Shown here: positions 43,915 to 55,025 of the stretch, piece by piece | How positions within the stretch are numbered: the stretch's first letter is position 1 | Layout of the letters: every line of letters starts with the position of its first letter | Assembly (NCBI RefSeq): GCF_000499385.1 | Contig: NW_013654718.1 | Location: 1-64,000 of the forward strand | Reading direction: 5' to 3' | DNA: 64,000 bases | DNA from: Eimeria necatrix | Lineage: Eukaryota > Apicomplexa > Conoidasida > Eucoccidiorida > Eimeriidae | The notes under the pieces: model-generated | Database searches by the model: none | What the model saw: only the letters and a program-made list of their open reading frames with translations | Told to the model about the DNA's origin: nothing | Translations under genes and position numbers: made by a program

Positions 43915-46900
43915 CTAAAATGCTGGAAGGCGAAATCTAACGCACCTGGCCATTTCTCTTTCCTTCCACTCGTCAAGCTTCTTTTGCTTTAATCTCTCTC
44001 TTCGTTGCTCGTAGTCCTGTGAGGAGATGAACATGGAATTATTGAAGTTAAGGCAGCTACAATCGAAATCTTCACAGGGCAAATAGCTCCGTCGCCTGCT
44101 CACGTGGAGATATCTAGGGCACTGACCTCTTCTTCGGATTCTTCTTCTTTCTCCCTGCTCTTCTGCCACTTCTCGACAAGCTGCATACGTTTCCGTACAA
44201 GGGGGTTAGATGAACTGATCTTCTTGCATGCAGAGGTGTTGTGCGGTCTCTTTGCAATCCCTCCACTCACACCAGGCGCCGGCGCTCCATCTCGTGTGGC
44301 CGCAGGAGCTGCCACCTCTACCTCTCGACGTCTTGAATCATCTGTAAAACGAGAAAAGAGCAGGAAGTAATGTCGACACATTCTGCATACAGTATGATGT
44401 GAGCTACCATCCGCCATATGCGGCACTTCAGTCTGCCGCCACGGGTTCAAAAAGTGCACTTCCGCACTTATGTTTTGCGGCACTTCTGCAGCTGCACCAA
44501 TACCTGAATCTGCACCATATCATGAGCCTGCCTGAGCACTCCAAGAGCCTGCGATATAGTTGGGGTGCGTCGCCGTGAGGCAACGCGCCCAAAGGGGCGC
44601 TGGCAGCCACTGTGGGCCGCTAGCCTTGAAGTGAAAGCAGCAGCTTCTGCTCGCGCGAGCCGCCCCGTTGTTGGGAAATTAGCGGAGACTTTTCGTTTTG
44701 CCAGGAGTTGACGCATCGAGTTGCTGTGCGTATGCAGCTTGTTCCAAGATGCATACCCCAACGAGCAACAGTGTGGTACACCGTGCTCTCTGGAGTCAAT
44801 ACTACGCAGGAAGAGCCATGACTAAACTTGAGAGGGTGCAATACAAAACTACACCACTACTAACCATATGCTGAGTTAACAAATACGCCCAATGGGCTGC
44901 TTAAGGTCCCAAGGTCCCGGGAGTCAACACATGCAATGCAGCACGAAAGAGTCAAACGGCTGCTGTAGGGGCGTCCCCATCTGAGCGTAGATGGAATCAG
45001 GTATAGGTCTTTGACAACCTGGAGAGTGTGCAATACAGCCAGCGACATACCTGCTGCTGGTGCCACCTCCGCTTGTGCAGGTTCTGATTTTGCTGGAGGC
45101 ACTCCATCTGGAAGCGTCGGGGGTGGCCCTGCAGGGGTAGGAGGGGCAGTGCTGACTGCTGGCGAATCGTCACTATGTTTGCTGCTGCCTCTTGGCGCAG
45201 CAGCACCAATCCTAAGAGCACTCATGGGCCGTCCGCTGCCGGCTTTACTCCCGCTGGCTTTATCCGACCAAGATGCCGCAGCGGCAGCAGCTAGACAATT
45301 TCGAGGGGACGATTTTGTTGCTGAAGTTGCTGATACAGCTGCAGCGGCAGCGGAATACGGGAAAACTGATGCCAGCTCGTGGTGATGCCCTTGTGCTTTC
45401 ATGTCTTGAGAAAGGTGTTTCTGCAGTAAGGACATTGAGGAACAAAAATATTCCGAATTAGCTTTTGTCTGAGAGTACAAGTATGAAGGTATGCCACACA
45501 CGTGCTGCAAGCTACTACAAGCTACTGTCTTGCTTTGCCACGAATAAAGTGGCATTCTTAGCCCTCCGCGCCTCGCATACCTGAAGATCGTGCTGCATCC
45601 GCTCAAGCCTTTTTAAGAAAAAGCTGCTACTCAGCCCTCCATCAATCCAGTCATCCTAAGACAAAAAGTTGTGAGGCGAAATAGTAAGTCACATGACCAA
45701 CGACAAGCTGGGGGCAGATTCCACGTAGCAAAACCATCCCACATATTTGGAATCAGGGTAACAACGGCGTACCAACCGAGCCTTCAAGGCAGCTAACAAC
45801 GATGAGGCCCATTCTTTTTCCACGTTTCCAAGACGCCGTGCAAGAGAAGACGCCAGTAAGCGGACCTGTAAGACATAAAAAAAACAGACGCAGAAGTGTC
45901 AAACGTTTGCGTGGCTTGATCCAGGCCAGCAGATTGTGCAAACTGTTTGTGCGCCTCTATAAATATGAAACCAATACACAAATCCACTGGAAGCCAAGAT
46001 TGTTGCTAACCTTGGCTTGTTGAGACTGCGTCCCTCTGGACTCCAGTAGCCGCTCCCTGCACGTTTCGCATTGTGAAGTGTCAGTCTGCCGGCCTTGTTG
46101 CAGCTGGAGGTCTATGACCTCCTTCAAAAGCTCATCATCTGAACTGCCACCTCGTTCTTCTTGTGAGTGTTTGTGACGTTCAGCTTCATGCTGGCGCTTG
46201 GCAGAGAGAAATCGCTGCAGGCGCAGGCTGACGTCAACCTTTCCGGAGGGAACTGCAGAGTGAGCCGTATTGGCCGGTTCACGCTGTGCTTCCAACTCCG
46301 ACTCGATAAAAGCTAACTGAAGCATAAGCTGCTGCACCTTCTCCGAGCATGTCGACAGCTCTTGGGTCAGTTTAAAGGTAGTAGCAGCCCACTGCCTCAG
46401 GTCATGCTCTTCCTGCGGCTGCCCATTTCTCTCCTTTTTAGAGGCAGCGGAACGCACAGTGGCACTTGGAAGCTCCCACGTCACCTCATCAGTATTTGTG
46501 TTCCAGTAGTAGGTCTCACCAGAGGCAGGGTCCAGAACTCCCTGCCAGACTGCCTGTTGCTGTTGGCCTTGATCTCCTTTACTTTCGGCTGAAGCTTCAC
46601 ACTCTGGAGTCCTTTGTGACCTTTCACTAACCTGCGAGCTTGTCACTGCCATAGCTTGACTATCGTGCTGTTTCACTGGTGCTGCGCACTCAGTACAGCT
46701 GGCCTCCCCCTGCCTTGGGCTTGCCTCCTGGTGTTCCGCTTCCTTCTGGCCGTCAGTCGCTTCCTTCTGGCTGTCAAGCTGCTGGATTTCCTTCATGAAA
46801 ATGGCGAACTCATCTTCGACACTCCCGCGATCTACTGGCGTTGCGGACCTCTTTTGACCCTCATGTGCTTCTGTAGGTGCCTGAGCAGCTGCGGCCACCG

Positions 46901-46946
46901 TTAAACTTGACATTTGTGCAGCTTGGGTACGCGGGGGTCTGTTCAT
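43915..46946 (-). CDS. WW-domain protein, FNBP4-like
   Basis: Exons 46946-46011, 45865-45773, 45655-45581, 45420-45051, 44341-44127 and 44016-43915. All are GT-AG with agreeing phases, giving about 596 residues from ATG 46946. Residues ~135-165 form one WW domain (WQGVLDPASGETYYWNTNTD...TW). The following part matches the formin-binding-protein-4 layout: a coiled-coil segment, then LKARLDDWIDGGLSSSF (family TRIxDWxxGxLxxxY), a Pro/Ala-rich middle, and C-terminal LVRKRMQLVEKWQKSREKEE followed by KKLDEWKEREMA. FNBP4-type proteins bind Pro-rich ligands and are linked to nuclear/spliceosome complexes and formins (family knowledge). The 709-nt intron 44342-45050 is the longest. A longer N-terminus probably exists (see 46943-47572). 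Confidence 0.8.
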
Positions 46947-47572
46947 ATTTCCTGAAGAGCCAAAAAAGATAGGGCACAGACTCTACAATCAACAGCTTGC
47001 CTTACCGAAAGCCTCTGACAGAGGCGACACTGGGTGCTGAGAGTGGCAGGATGGAAAGGGCCCTTACTCTTCATTCGCAACTGCCGAGGTAGGAAAGAAG
47101 GCGGCGGCATGTCTGACTCCACAATTTCTGTGGATAATGCCTTGTCCACACTTAAAGCAGGTGGATCAGATAGCTTGCTTTCAACGCTTGTTGTGGAGGG
47201 CAGGCCAGCAGCAATAGCTATGCCTTCAGAAGATATTGTTGAAAGGCCATTTTCTCCTTTGGGAGAACGAGCTTCACCCATAGATTCCGTGGATGCCGTT
47301 ACAGGTGAAGAAGGCGTGCTCGAAGCCCAATCTGTTAAACCTGTCTTCGGAGACGTGGATGCAGTGACAGGCTCCGGCGGCTGAAGAACTTCTGGAGAGG
47401 CACAATCTCGGTGGTCTGGTTCAGAGCAGGCTGTTCGCTGCACTGTATCGCTACAGTGCTCACTAGCTTCCTCCCCCACTGCATCGTTAGGTTCGTATTT
47501 TGGGCTCTCGAGCTTCCCCTCTGACGGAGCAAGGAGGTCGCTGCGCGCGGCCCCCTCGTCAGACCCTGTCAT
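46943..47572 (-). CDS. probable N-terminal exon of the FNBP4-like gene
   Basis: Open from ATG at 47572 for 209 codons, acidic and Ser/Pro/Glu rich, compositionally continuous with the FNBP4-like protein. It contains a Cys-rich end (CRLCQRL...CRVC). It runs into the next exon's start as ATGA, one base out of frame. A GTAAGG donor at 47005 and a TTTTTTGGCTCTTCAG acceptor at 46952 bound a 54-nt intron, but joining them hits a stop. Either a different acceptor is used, there is a frameshift, or translation starts at 46946. Confidence 0.5.
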   Translation of the reverse strand: MTGSDEGAARSDLLAPSEGKLESPKYEPNDAVGEEASEHCSDTVQRTACSEPDHRDCASPEVLQPPEPVTASTSPKTGLTDWASSTPSSPVTASTESMGEARSPKGENGLSTISSEGIAIAAGLPSTTSVESKLSDPPALSVDKALSTEIVESDMPPPSFLPRQLRMKSKGPFHPATLSTQCRLCQRLSVRQAVDCRVCALSFLALQEI

Positions 47573-48306
47573 GAATGACGGGGATGGAAATGAACAGGAA
47601 GTAAAATATAACTACAGGCCTTCTCTGGAGCTTTTCACAATGCCTCTACTGTGTGGCTTTGACCTCCATGCAGGCTGTCAGAGTCTCTTAACGGTTGAAG
47701 TCGACGGGCGCACTGGAGCCGCTCAGAAAGCCCTTTATGGTTTAACGTTCCAGCGCTCTCCATATACGGCTAATTTTAGCTCAACAGCGTGCTCTGGTGC
47801 CTCTACTACTGTGATTACACTGAACACATGCAACAAATGAATGAAAGAGCACAGACTCTGCGCATACCATAGCAACTAGGCTCGAAAACTCCAGGCAATG
47901 TGGAATCTCACACAATCACTATGAAAAGTAGATACTTGAGCTAGATACAGAAACAAAAGCAGAACTCTTAGTATTCGGAATAGACGGAGAGTGCTTCAAC
48001 TAAGCTCTGTGCTTGTTGAACAAGCGGGGCTTTCTTAAGCCCCATATCCGCCTATACGGATATTCGCTTTTTCTCTGGCGACAATAAAGCGAAGAGAGTC
48101 TGTAATGCGCTTGTTCACAAACATTAGTACGTGAAGCTGATGAAAGTAACCGACTCGGCAGCCACCTGCAGCAAATCCTCCGCAGCGCAGTAGTGAATCT
48201 AGCCGATTATGAAATCCCCCGCAAATAAACGTCTTTTGACGGGAAACCAGCCCAACTAATCTGGAAGTTTAATGTTTTCATCAGCAGCAGGTACCGCCTG
48301 TACATT
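47573..48306. other. divergent intergenic region
   Basis: Separates the FNBP4-like gene (-) from the next gene (+) and presumably holds both promoters. I see no gene or clear motif. Confidence 0.5.
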
Positions 48307-49081
48307 ATGAGCTCTACTTATGGTTGGCTTACTGAAAGCGCTCTTTCCATTGAGCGTCCGATTCCTCTAAAAGGTGTCTCACAACAGTCTCAGCTTCGCC
48401 TGTCTTATATTATCAGGAAACAGCAGGAGAGTCAGCAGCAGCAACTCAATGAGCAAAGGCCGCTTTTTGTCAAGGCGGCCAGAGACGGCAAGCTTTTCAC
48501 GCATGATGCTCCTTGTTCTCGCAGGTGGACCCGACCATCAAAAAAGGTATTCCAAACGTGATGCAGCTAGTTTTAGTCAAGCATTTGCGTATGCTTTAGA
48601 CTATGCGTAGGAGTTGTTTGACCGCACTTCATTTTTCAGTAGCAGTACTAGTGCAACGCTTTGTCCGACACTGCAGCCGCTCGATTGGGCAACACGGAAG
48701 TTAGCGGACAAGAATGATGGCGTCGGCTTAAGAATCGCTGCTGACGAGCTAAAGGGTGGAAAGTGCACTCAAGACCTGCACTCTGTGGCGAGCCATTTGG
48801 ATAGAAAGTCTAAACTGTACGACAGACTAGGTGCGTTGCTTCAGCAAAAAAAGCTCAGCGCCTGTCTTTTGATAAATTATGCGCCTTCATTCATTTGCCT
48901 TGAAAATGTGCTACTGTGTTGCCTCGCAGTGGGAGGCTTGGAGCACAGCACATCCGCGGTGCAGCTGCTTCAGCTGCATCAGAAGCGTCGTATGACTGAA
49001 AGGATTGATTCGCAGCCAGAACCGACAGGCCCCCGTTTGTCGGCCGAAGCTCTTGCCGAGCTCCTAAATTTCAACGAGTAA
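48307..49081 (+). CDS. unidentified hydrophilic coiled-coil protein, multi-exon
   Basis: Exon 1 from ATG 48307 reads MSSTYGWLTESALSI and then a Gln-rich helical stretch (LSYIIRKQQESQQQQLNEQ). A likely second exon begins after TTGTTCTCGCAG at 48526 (VDPTIKKGIPNVMQL). A third from about 48614 contains KCTQDLHSVASHLDRKSKLY, ending in a short motif RLSAEALAELLNFNE and TAA at 49079-49081. A GTGCGT donor after KLYDRLG (about 48831) suggests a further intron. The N-terminal Tyr-Gly-Trp-Leu and Lys-x-Lys-Leu-Tyr motifs look conserved, reminiscent of CCDC174-type nuclear proteins, but I do not recognise the family with confidence. Exon joints are not resolved. Confidence 0.45.
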
Positions 49082-51550
49082 GCAACAGAATGGGCTCTGC
49101 TCTAGCTAACTGACTCTGCTTTGGCTAATGTACTCCGTGCAAGGCGCAAGAAATCGTAGTTGGATGTATCGGCACTATAGAAGTTCTTTGGTCTGTTCTC
49201 GCACGGTAAACTGTGGATAGAGTGGGTCAGAATGTAGAAGTTCACAATGGTTGGTGCAGCCGCGAGACATCCTTATGATTCTGGGTGTGCGGTGCAGGGG
49301 ACTGGTCACATTAGAGGAAACAGAGTACGCAGAAAACGGAAAGCGGTGGCGGGAGTACTTTGTTATTTCTGTTGCTTTTACGGTTAGGACGTGTTACTAT
49401 GCGCACTTTTCTGCTGGCTTCAATGCTTTGGAGTTCGGATGGCTTTTCCTTATGTAGCAAGCTTGGAGGACAGAAAGCTACACCATCTGCGGTGACAGCA
49501 GCAACGCAGTATACCGTGTTTATGGTTTTATTGGCTTGACTTCTCTCTGTTTCTCCTTTGTCATGATGTGTTCCTAGTAGGACTGAACAACAACGAGCTA
49601 CTCGTCTAGTATTCTTACAGGCAAGACTAAACCTTTACAGACACGTGCTGTCTCAGGACCCAGGAGCAATCTGCTTGGAGACACTGACGAATAGGAGGGT
49701 CTTGATCGACTGACCTTACAACTTGCTCTTAGGGAAGGAGAAATTGCACAATGCCGGAGAGTTGCAACGTTCCGTCCGTAAACTTTGGCACTGCATTCGT
49801 AGTATTCCCCTTTCGTCGCAGAGTTAAGGAGGGCGTGCTTGCTTGCAGTGTTGCCATTGCTAATGTAGCACACAACCGCACAATGAAGGCAGTTTGCATG
49901 AAAAAGCAAGATCAAGCAGTGACAGCAAGAACTGTTGCCAAGAGCGAACGATACTTGAGAAGCTGCAAGAAGCGCACGAAGCGTGAGATGATTTTATTGG
50001 GCTACATTTTGTTGGCTTGAGTAGTTCTTCTTGGGTACTTTGAGCGGTGATTCTAGAAATTGATGCAAAAATGAGAGCACACAGGGCGTGGGCGTCAGCT
50101 AGCTCTCAGTGATTCCCTATAGAACTTAGAGAACAGGGCACTGCCAGATGCGCCCAAATTTGGACGAAGTGCCTTGTCCATGGGCAAGGATCCAATCTGA
50201 CTCAGGGATTGCTCATCGTCTACAGTAGGAATGCCTGTAGTGCCTTGGAGGGTGGACCCATTTCGCAGTGTTGCTCAGGTGCACACCGTGCGGAGTTCGC
50301 TCGGACCACGAATGTAGCTTTGCCGGCACTCTGACAAGACTTTCTTGGCCGTATCTGTGGCCGGTCTAACAATACCGCTCGAGTCCTTAGTTGCACTTGA
50401 TGCTGTATGTAGTGGTGTGCAGGACCTGTAAAGGCTCGAACTACACTGTCATGCAACAACTTGTGCCGTTTCGAAGCAGAGAATGGTTCGAATCTATCCT
50501 TTCACAATTCGCGTGCTTCTGTTGCATGAAGAGGCTAGTCTGATGTTTCTGTGGACGCGGGAGAATGTGAGCAATCCCGGAGCATCATTGGTGGTAGATC
50601 TTCTGAAACATGGAAGGGTAGAGGATCCCGTAAGGCTCGGAGTACTGTTGGGAGTATATATCTGAATGAATGGTGAGGCCCGTCGAGAGTACTATGAACG
50701 AAGTCCGGGTACTTGTATTCCTGGCATTCTTGCTGGTCAGACAGGTGCATTACTGATATTAATGGAAAATTTAACCTTATATTACTGAATATTGCCTCTT
50801 TTAAGGAGCTCTGTTCCTCTAGGAACCCGCCACATCACGGAGCGCTACAGAGCTGGGCCCACAGACAGCCGAGCGAATCTTGACACTAAACATTGTCGTT
50901 GCACATAAGAGAACATTATTTAAGGAATCAAAACATTTACATCGAAACACGAAGCGTGGAACTGCGTGCAGTGCAGACGCGAGCGGCAACTAGAGCAGTC
51001 TCAGCCTCCATGACTAACCGGAAAAGGGAGGGCTCGCCCAAAGCTGTTTCGTCAAGTTTTCGCAGCTATAGACTCCTGCGCAAAAGGAAAAATCAATGCA
51101 TATCACTTAATGCACATTAATTTGAAACGCCTTGAATATTAGGAGATTTCGATGCCACCTTGGCGACTATCGCTGGTACCCGTGCTACGACGACCAGCAG
51201 CTCTCGAGGCTTCGCAGAAGGAATGCAGCCGGACCAAATCCCACCACATGGCTTTATTTACATGCCTCTAAACCAGAAGTAATTTTGTGTGCTGAATTTA
51301 TTGAGGCACAGCCAATTTTTAACACCTCCAGAACAGTGTTCACTCCGAAAGCCATGTTAACCAATGGTTGACCGCCTCATCCGTCTCTTCGCTAGACTGT
51401 TCAGTGCAAACGAGCATGCATCCTTCTACCAAAGACACTCATGTGATGAAATAAATCACTAGAGATTCATGTCAACGTGGGATTCCCCGATTTGTTGCGG
51501 GCGCCTTCTGTTGAAAATCGCGGCCCCCCGCAGGGCTGCATCTCGATCAA
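49082..51550. other. 2.5 kb without a recognised gene
   Basis: Short open frames only, with no domain, signal peptide or consistent splice pattern. It likely holds the promoter of the aminotransferase-like gene in its last part. Confidence 0.5.
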
Positions 51551-54419
51551 ATGAACGCACTTGAAGACTCTCTATTTATAATTGAGAGAATTAAAGATAC
51601 GTTTCAGATGAAGCAGGGGAAACGGCAAGGCCCGACAACCATGGCCAACTTGAAGACGGAGTTAGTCTCCACCTTGCATATGGCTACGAAACATTGCGAC
51701 ATTCTCCCACATGGAGCCCCCACTCAAGGTATAAACCCACCCAGCCCACTTAATCCTTTGGCAGCGCTTGCAGCCTACATCGATGTGAATTTCACCGCTG
51801 CTCTCCGAATGCTACGGACAGCGGCATCTGCTGCAGTCGAGGAGGCAAAAGCTGCAGTGTTCTTTGGCAGTAAAGGCAGGTTCAAAATTTCCAGTTTCCT
51901 GCATGGAAAGCTTCAAAAATTATGGCTTCAAGCCTATAAGGGGTCCATGCAGGTCCATATCCAACAAGCCGAGCATACGTGCGTCAGCGGCTTACAGCAT
52001 CACAATGAAGTGGCCAAGCGGAGCACAAGCAAAGCTGCAGGCATAATCGGCAATATGCCAAGCACGATCCACCACAGCCAGGTGTTGTCAAGCAGGGATA
52101 TAGACAAGGAAAGCCCTAATCCAGTGTGCGAGCAATCCGCGGAGCGGATGGGCGCCACTTCCGGACACAATAGGAATCTATCTATTATCCAGCAGTTGCC
52201 AGCCAGTTGGCGTCCTCTTCGGAGAGATGACGGTACATTCGTAGCACCTCCTGTGCAGCTCTTGGCTGCCTATGCAAGCGACGGCTCAAATCACGTGCCA
52301 TCGGTCTTTCGACACGGCTTTGGTCCGAAAGAACAGGAGCTTTCGGCAGCTGGAGGCAAAGCAGCACCTCAACAGGCCTTTGAATGCGTCGTCGGTCTTT
52401 GCGTTCGTAGCTTATTAGACCTTTACATTCAGGCTGTCCGTTCACTCCAGCCTGAGCTATTGCCTGAGGGATCTGTAATTCTTGTTGGAGCTGTAAACGT
52501 CCCGATGATGTTTAGGGTAATGGAAGAGCATCGTCTGATCGTGCAGCCTCTGGACCTCGACCCTCACACTTTGATGCCCACCCCTCAAAGTTTGAAGCAG
52601 GCAATGAGGTGTTGGGGCTCTCAAGCTAAGGCGCTTGTTCATTCTCACCTGTACGGCGGGCTATGCGACTTGCAGCTTCTGGTGAACTTTAGCGCCGAGC
52701 ACAGGCTTCTCCTCATTGAGGACTGCGCGGAATCCTTTGTGGGGGAGCTATACCGAGGTCAGCGACGCAAGCATTTCGTCGGCGTTGACTTTAATTGCAG
52801 CAGTCAATAACAAGCGTCAACTCGAAGTACATCCGCGTGTTGCTTTTCCGCTGTTGCCGTTTTGTTCAGGTCATCCTTTGGCAGATATCAGTCTTTTCTC
52901 TTTCGGTCTAATGAAAACATGCACTGCAGCAGGTGGAGGCATTGCTACAGTAAGCTTGTGACTTAGTTCTGCACGGGTTAACACGAAGAGATGATTTTGC
53001 TTTCGGTAGCAACCAAACGCTCTCTCTCTATTTCTTCTGCATATGGCTGTTTTAGATCGAGATATGCAAGGTTTAGAAAGGGCAAGGCAACCACGGTTGC
53101 TATGTTGGATTTCAAAATGCACTGGTCTTTTGCAGGTGCGTAGTCGGTTCGTCGCTGCCCGTATGCGGTCCTTGCAAGCGTTGTACCCATTTAGCAGCCG
53201 TTGGACATTCTTTAAGAAGCTTTGCGTCACTCTCGGGGCCTGCGGATTGCAGAATGAATTCATAATGAAGACTTTCCTGAGACTGTGCTAGTATGACAGG
53301 CCCAGCTTCGTCGAAACTCTTATAGGCTGCTACTGGCACTCAACTAGGTCGCTTTCACAGCCACTAGAGCTGGATACGTGTGACTGCAAGTATTATCTTG
53401 TTTCGCTTCATTTGAAAGCTCTCCTGCCTTTTGCTTTTGTTCTTGCGTTAGTTTACTCCATTGGAACCCAGGAACGTTTCTTCAATCATTTGTGAGTCTC
53501 CACATATCCTAGAGCTGGAATTCCCGCTTCTTAATTAGAGCTATGTAATGCCTCGTGAATTTCAAAAGCGACACACGTAACCATACCCTGAAATTCGGTA
53601 TCTCTGCACTGCGACTGGCCTGTGCAAAGCAGGTTCGGGGTTTCCCTTCCACAGGTGAACTTTTCAAGCTTCTCCGGGTCCAGCCAAGCGCCTCGCTCCT
53701 CGCAGTGCTCTTGTAAGGACCCAAAACCTTCACATTCCACGGTGTCACGCATTACATGTGTTGGCGATTTGTGGACTTCATGCCTGGTCATTTATGCTGC
53801 TGTGAATGCGAGCTATTCAGAGAGAGGCTAGAATCTTGGAATTTGGAAGAGTTTGTCGAGCAGCAGCTGGCCACTTTGAGGTTCGCTTCGAGGCTCCAGC
53901 ACTTAGGTTTTCGCATTCCAGGAAGTGGTGCTAGTTTCAAGACATTTTGGTGAGGCTTCGCATGGCAGTTTTAGTCTCACTCTACATAGGAACTACGTGG
54001 AGACCAGTTAGTTTGCTTTACTTGCGCATCTCTTTTGTCGCATTTGTTCTTACTAGTTGTCGTACACTAACCACACTTCTTAAGTTACGTAATGCTCTTC
54101 TTATCACTACAGGCTGTTCCCGATCGTCGTGCCCGAAGGTGAAACTTCTTCTGAGCTCGAGGCCGTTCTCCTGAAACATGGATTATTTACCGCCAGCGAC
54201 ACGACAACGCTAGTCTGCTACAATGTAAAGCCAAATGCTGCAGGAAGCGTGGGACTTCCAACAGCGGCGGCTGAGCTGATGCAGCGCATTGTTTATTTGC
54301 CGGTTAATCGCACTTCTACGCGTCGACAGCTGCTGCAAATTGAAGCAGCTTTGGCTAAAGCCTATGGATGTAAACCGAATATGCATATTTGTATTAAACA
54401 GAAAGACTTGTCGATTTAA
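51551..54419 (+). CDS. DegT/DnrJ/EryC1/StrS-type PLP-dependent aminotransferase-like protein
   Basis: Confident exons 51551-52757, 52870-52949, 53136 to about 53290 (end unresolved), 53633-53712, 53821-53949 and 54113-54419. A small exon around 53448-53492 is possible. The ~200-residue N-terminal extension is of unknown function. The fold-type I PLP domain then shows ILVGAVNVPMMF, PLDLDPHTLMP, HSHLYGG, LLIEDCAESFVGELYRG (Asp for the pyridine nitrogen), HPLADISLFSFGLMKTCTA (Schiff-base Lys) followed by AGGGIATV, then FVAARMRSLQALYPFSSRW, RGFPSTGELFKLLRVQPSAS and FKTFWLFPIVVPEG. It resembles bacterial DegT-type sugar aminotransferases closely enough to suggest transfer from bacteria (inference). 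The substrate is unknown. Confidence 0.82.
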
Positions 54420-55025
54420 GGGGAGCACCAGCGAGAGCGGGTGCAGTGCATTGAAGCGCTGGCACGAATGATGAACACAACGATTTAGCAGCCTGAACTG
54501 CCCGTGAGGTACAGCTCTTCACCGAATCATCGCGGCCGTGCCGACCGTTTTTACTAGTATACTTCTTGTGCGTCGGACGATGCCGGGCCACTTAGCAAGT
54601 TTATTTTGTGGCACAAGACGTGTGATTAGCATACTGCCGATTTAAGGATGCAACTTGGCTTTAGCTTGTCGTTGAACATACAGGAAAGAATTTGTTGCGA
54701 TGCATGCAGTTTTCTTTGCGTTTAGGTCGGATAGGAGTTTTTTAGGTAGAACCACTGGCTTGTGCTATGCTCACGTATGACTGTATCATTGCGATTCAGC
54801 ATAGTTGATCTCAGTGAAGCTGAGACAGTGGATGGCTGACAGATGTCTCATCTTGCCTGTTTTTAGCTACCCACATGGCTTCCACGGGTAGGAAGCGGAA
54901 GAAAAGATAATCGTTGAAGATGGAAATGAGTGTTGTCTACTCATTGTATTTGTGGTTGCCATTTACTACACATTCGGTGATTGGGTGAGAAGCCTGTCAG
55001 TGGTATTCGTTATTTGCCCAGCATG
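54420..55025. other. convergent intergenic region
   Basis: Lies between the 3' ends of the aminotransferase-like gene (+) and the dynein heavy chain (-). No gene is recognised. Confidence 0.6.

Noticed and set aside
44342..45050. Extra exons of the FNBP4-like gene within this open stretch
   Set aside because: Exons on either side join in phase (G+AT) without it. Kept as an intron, though an alternative exon is not excluded.
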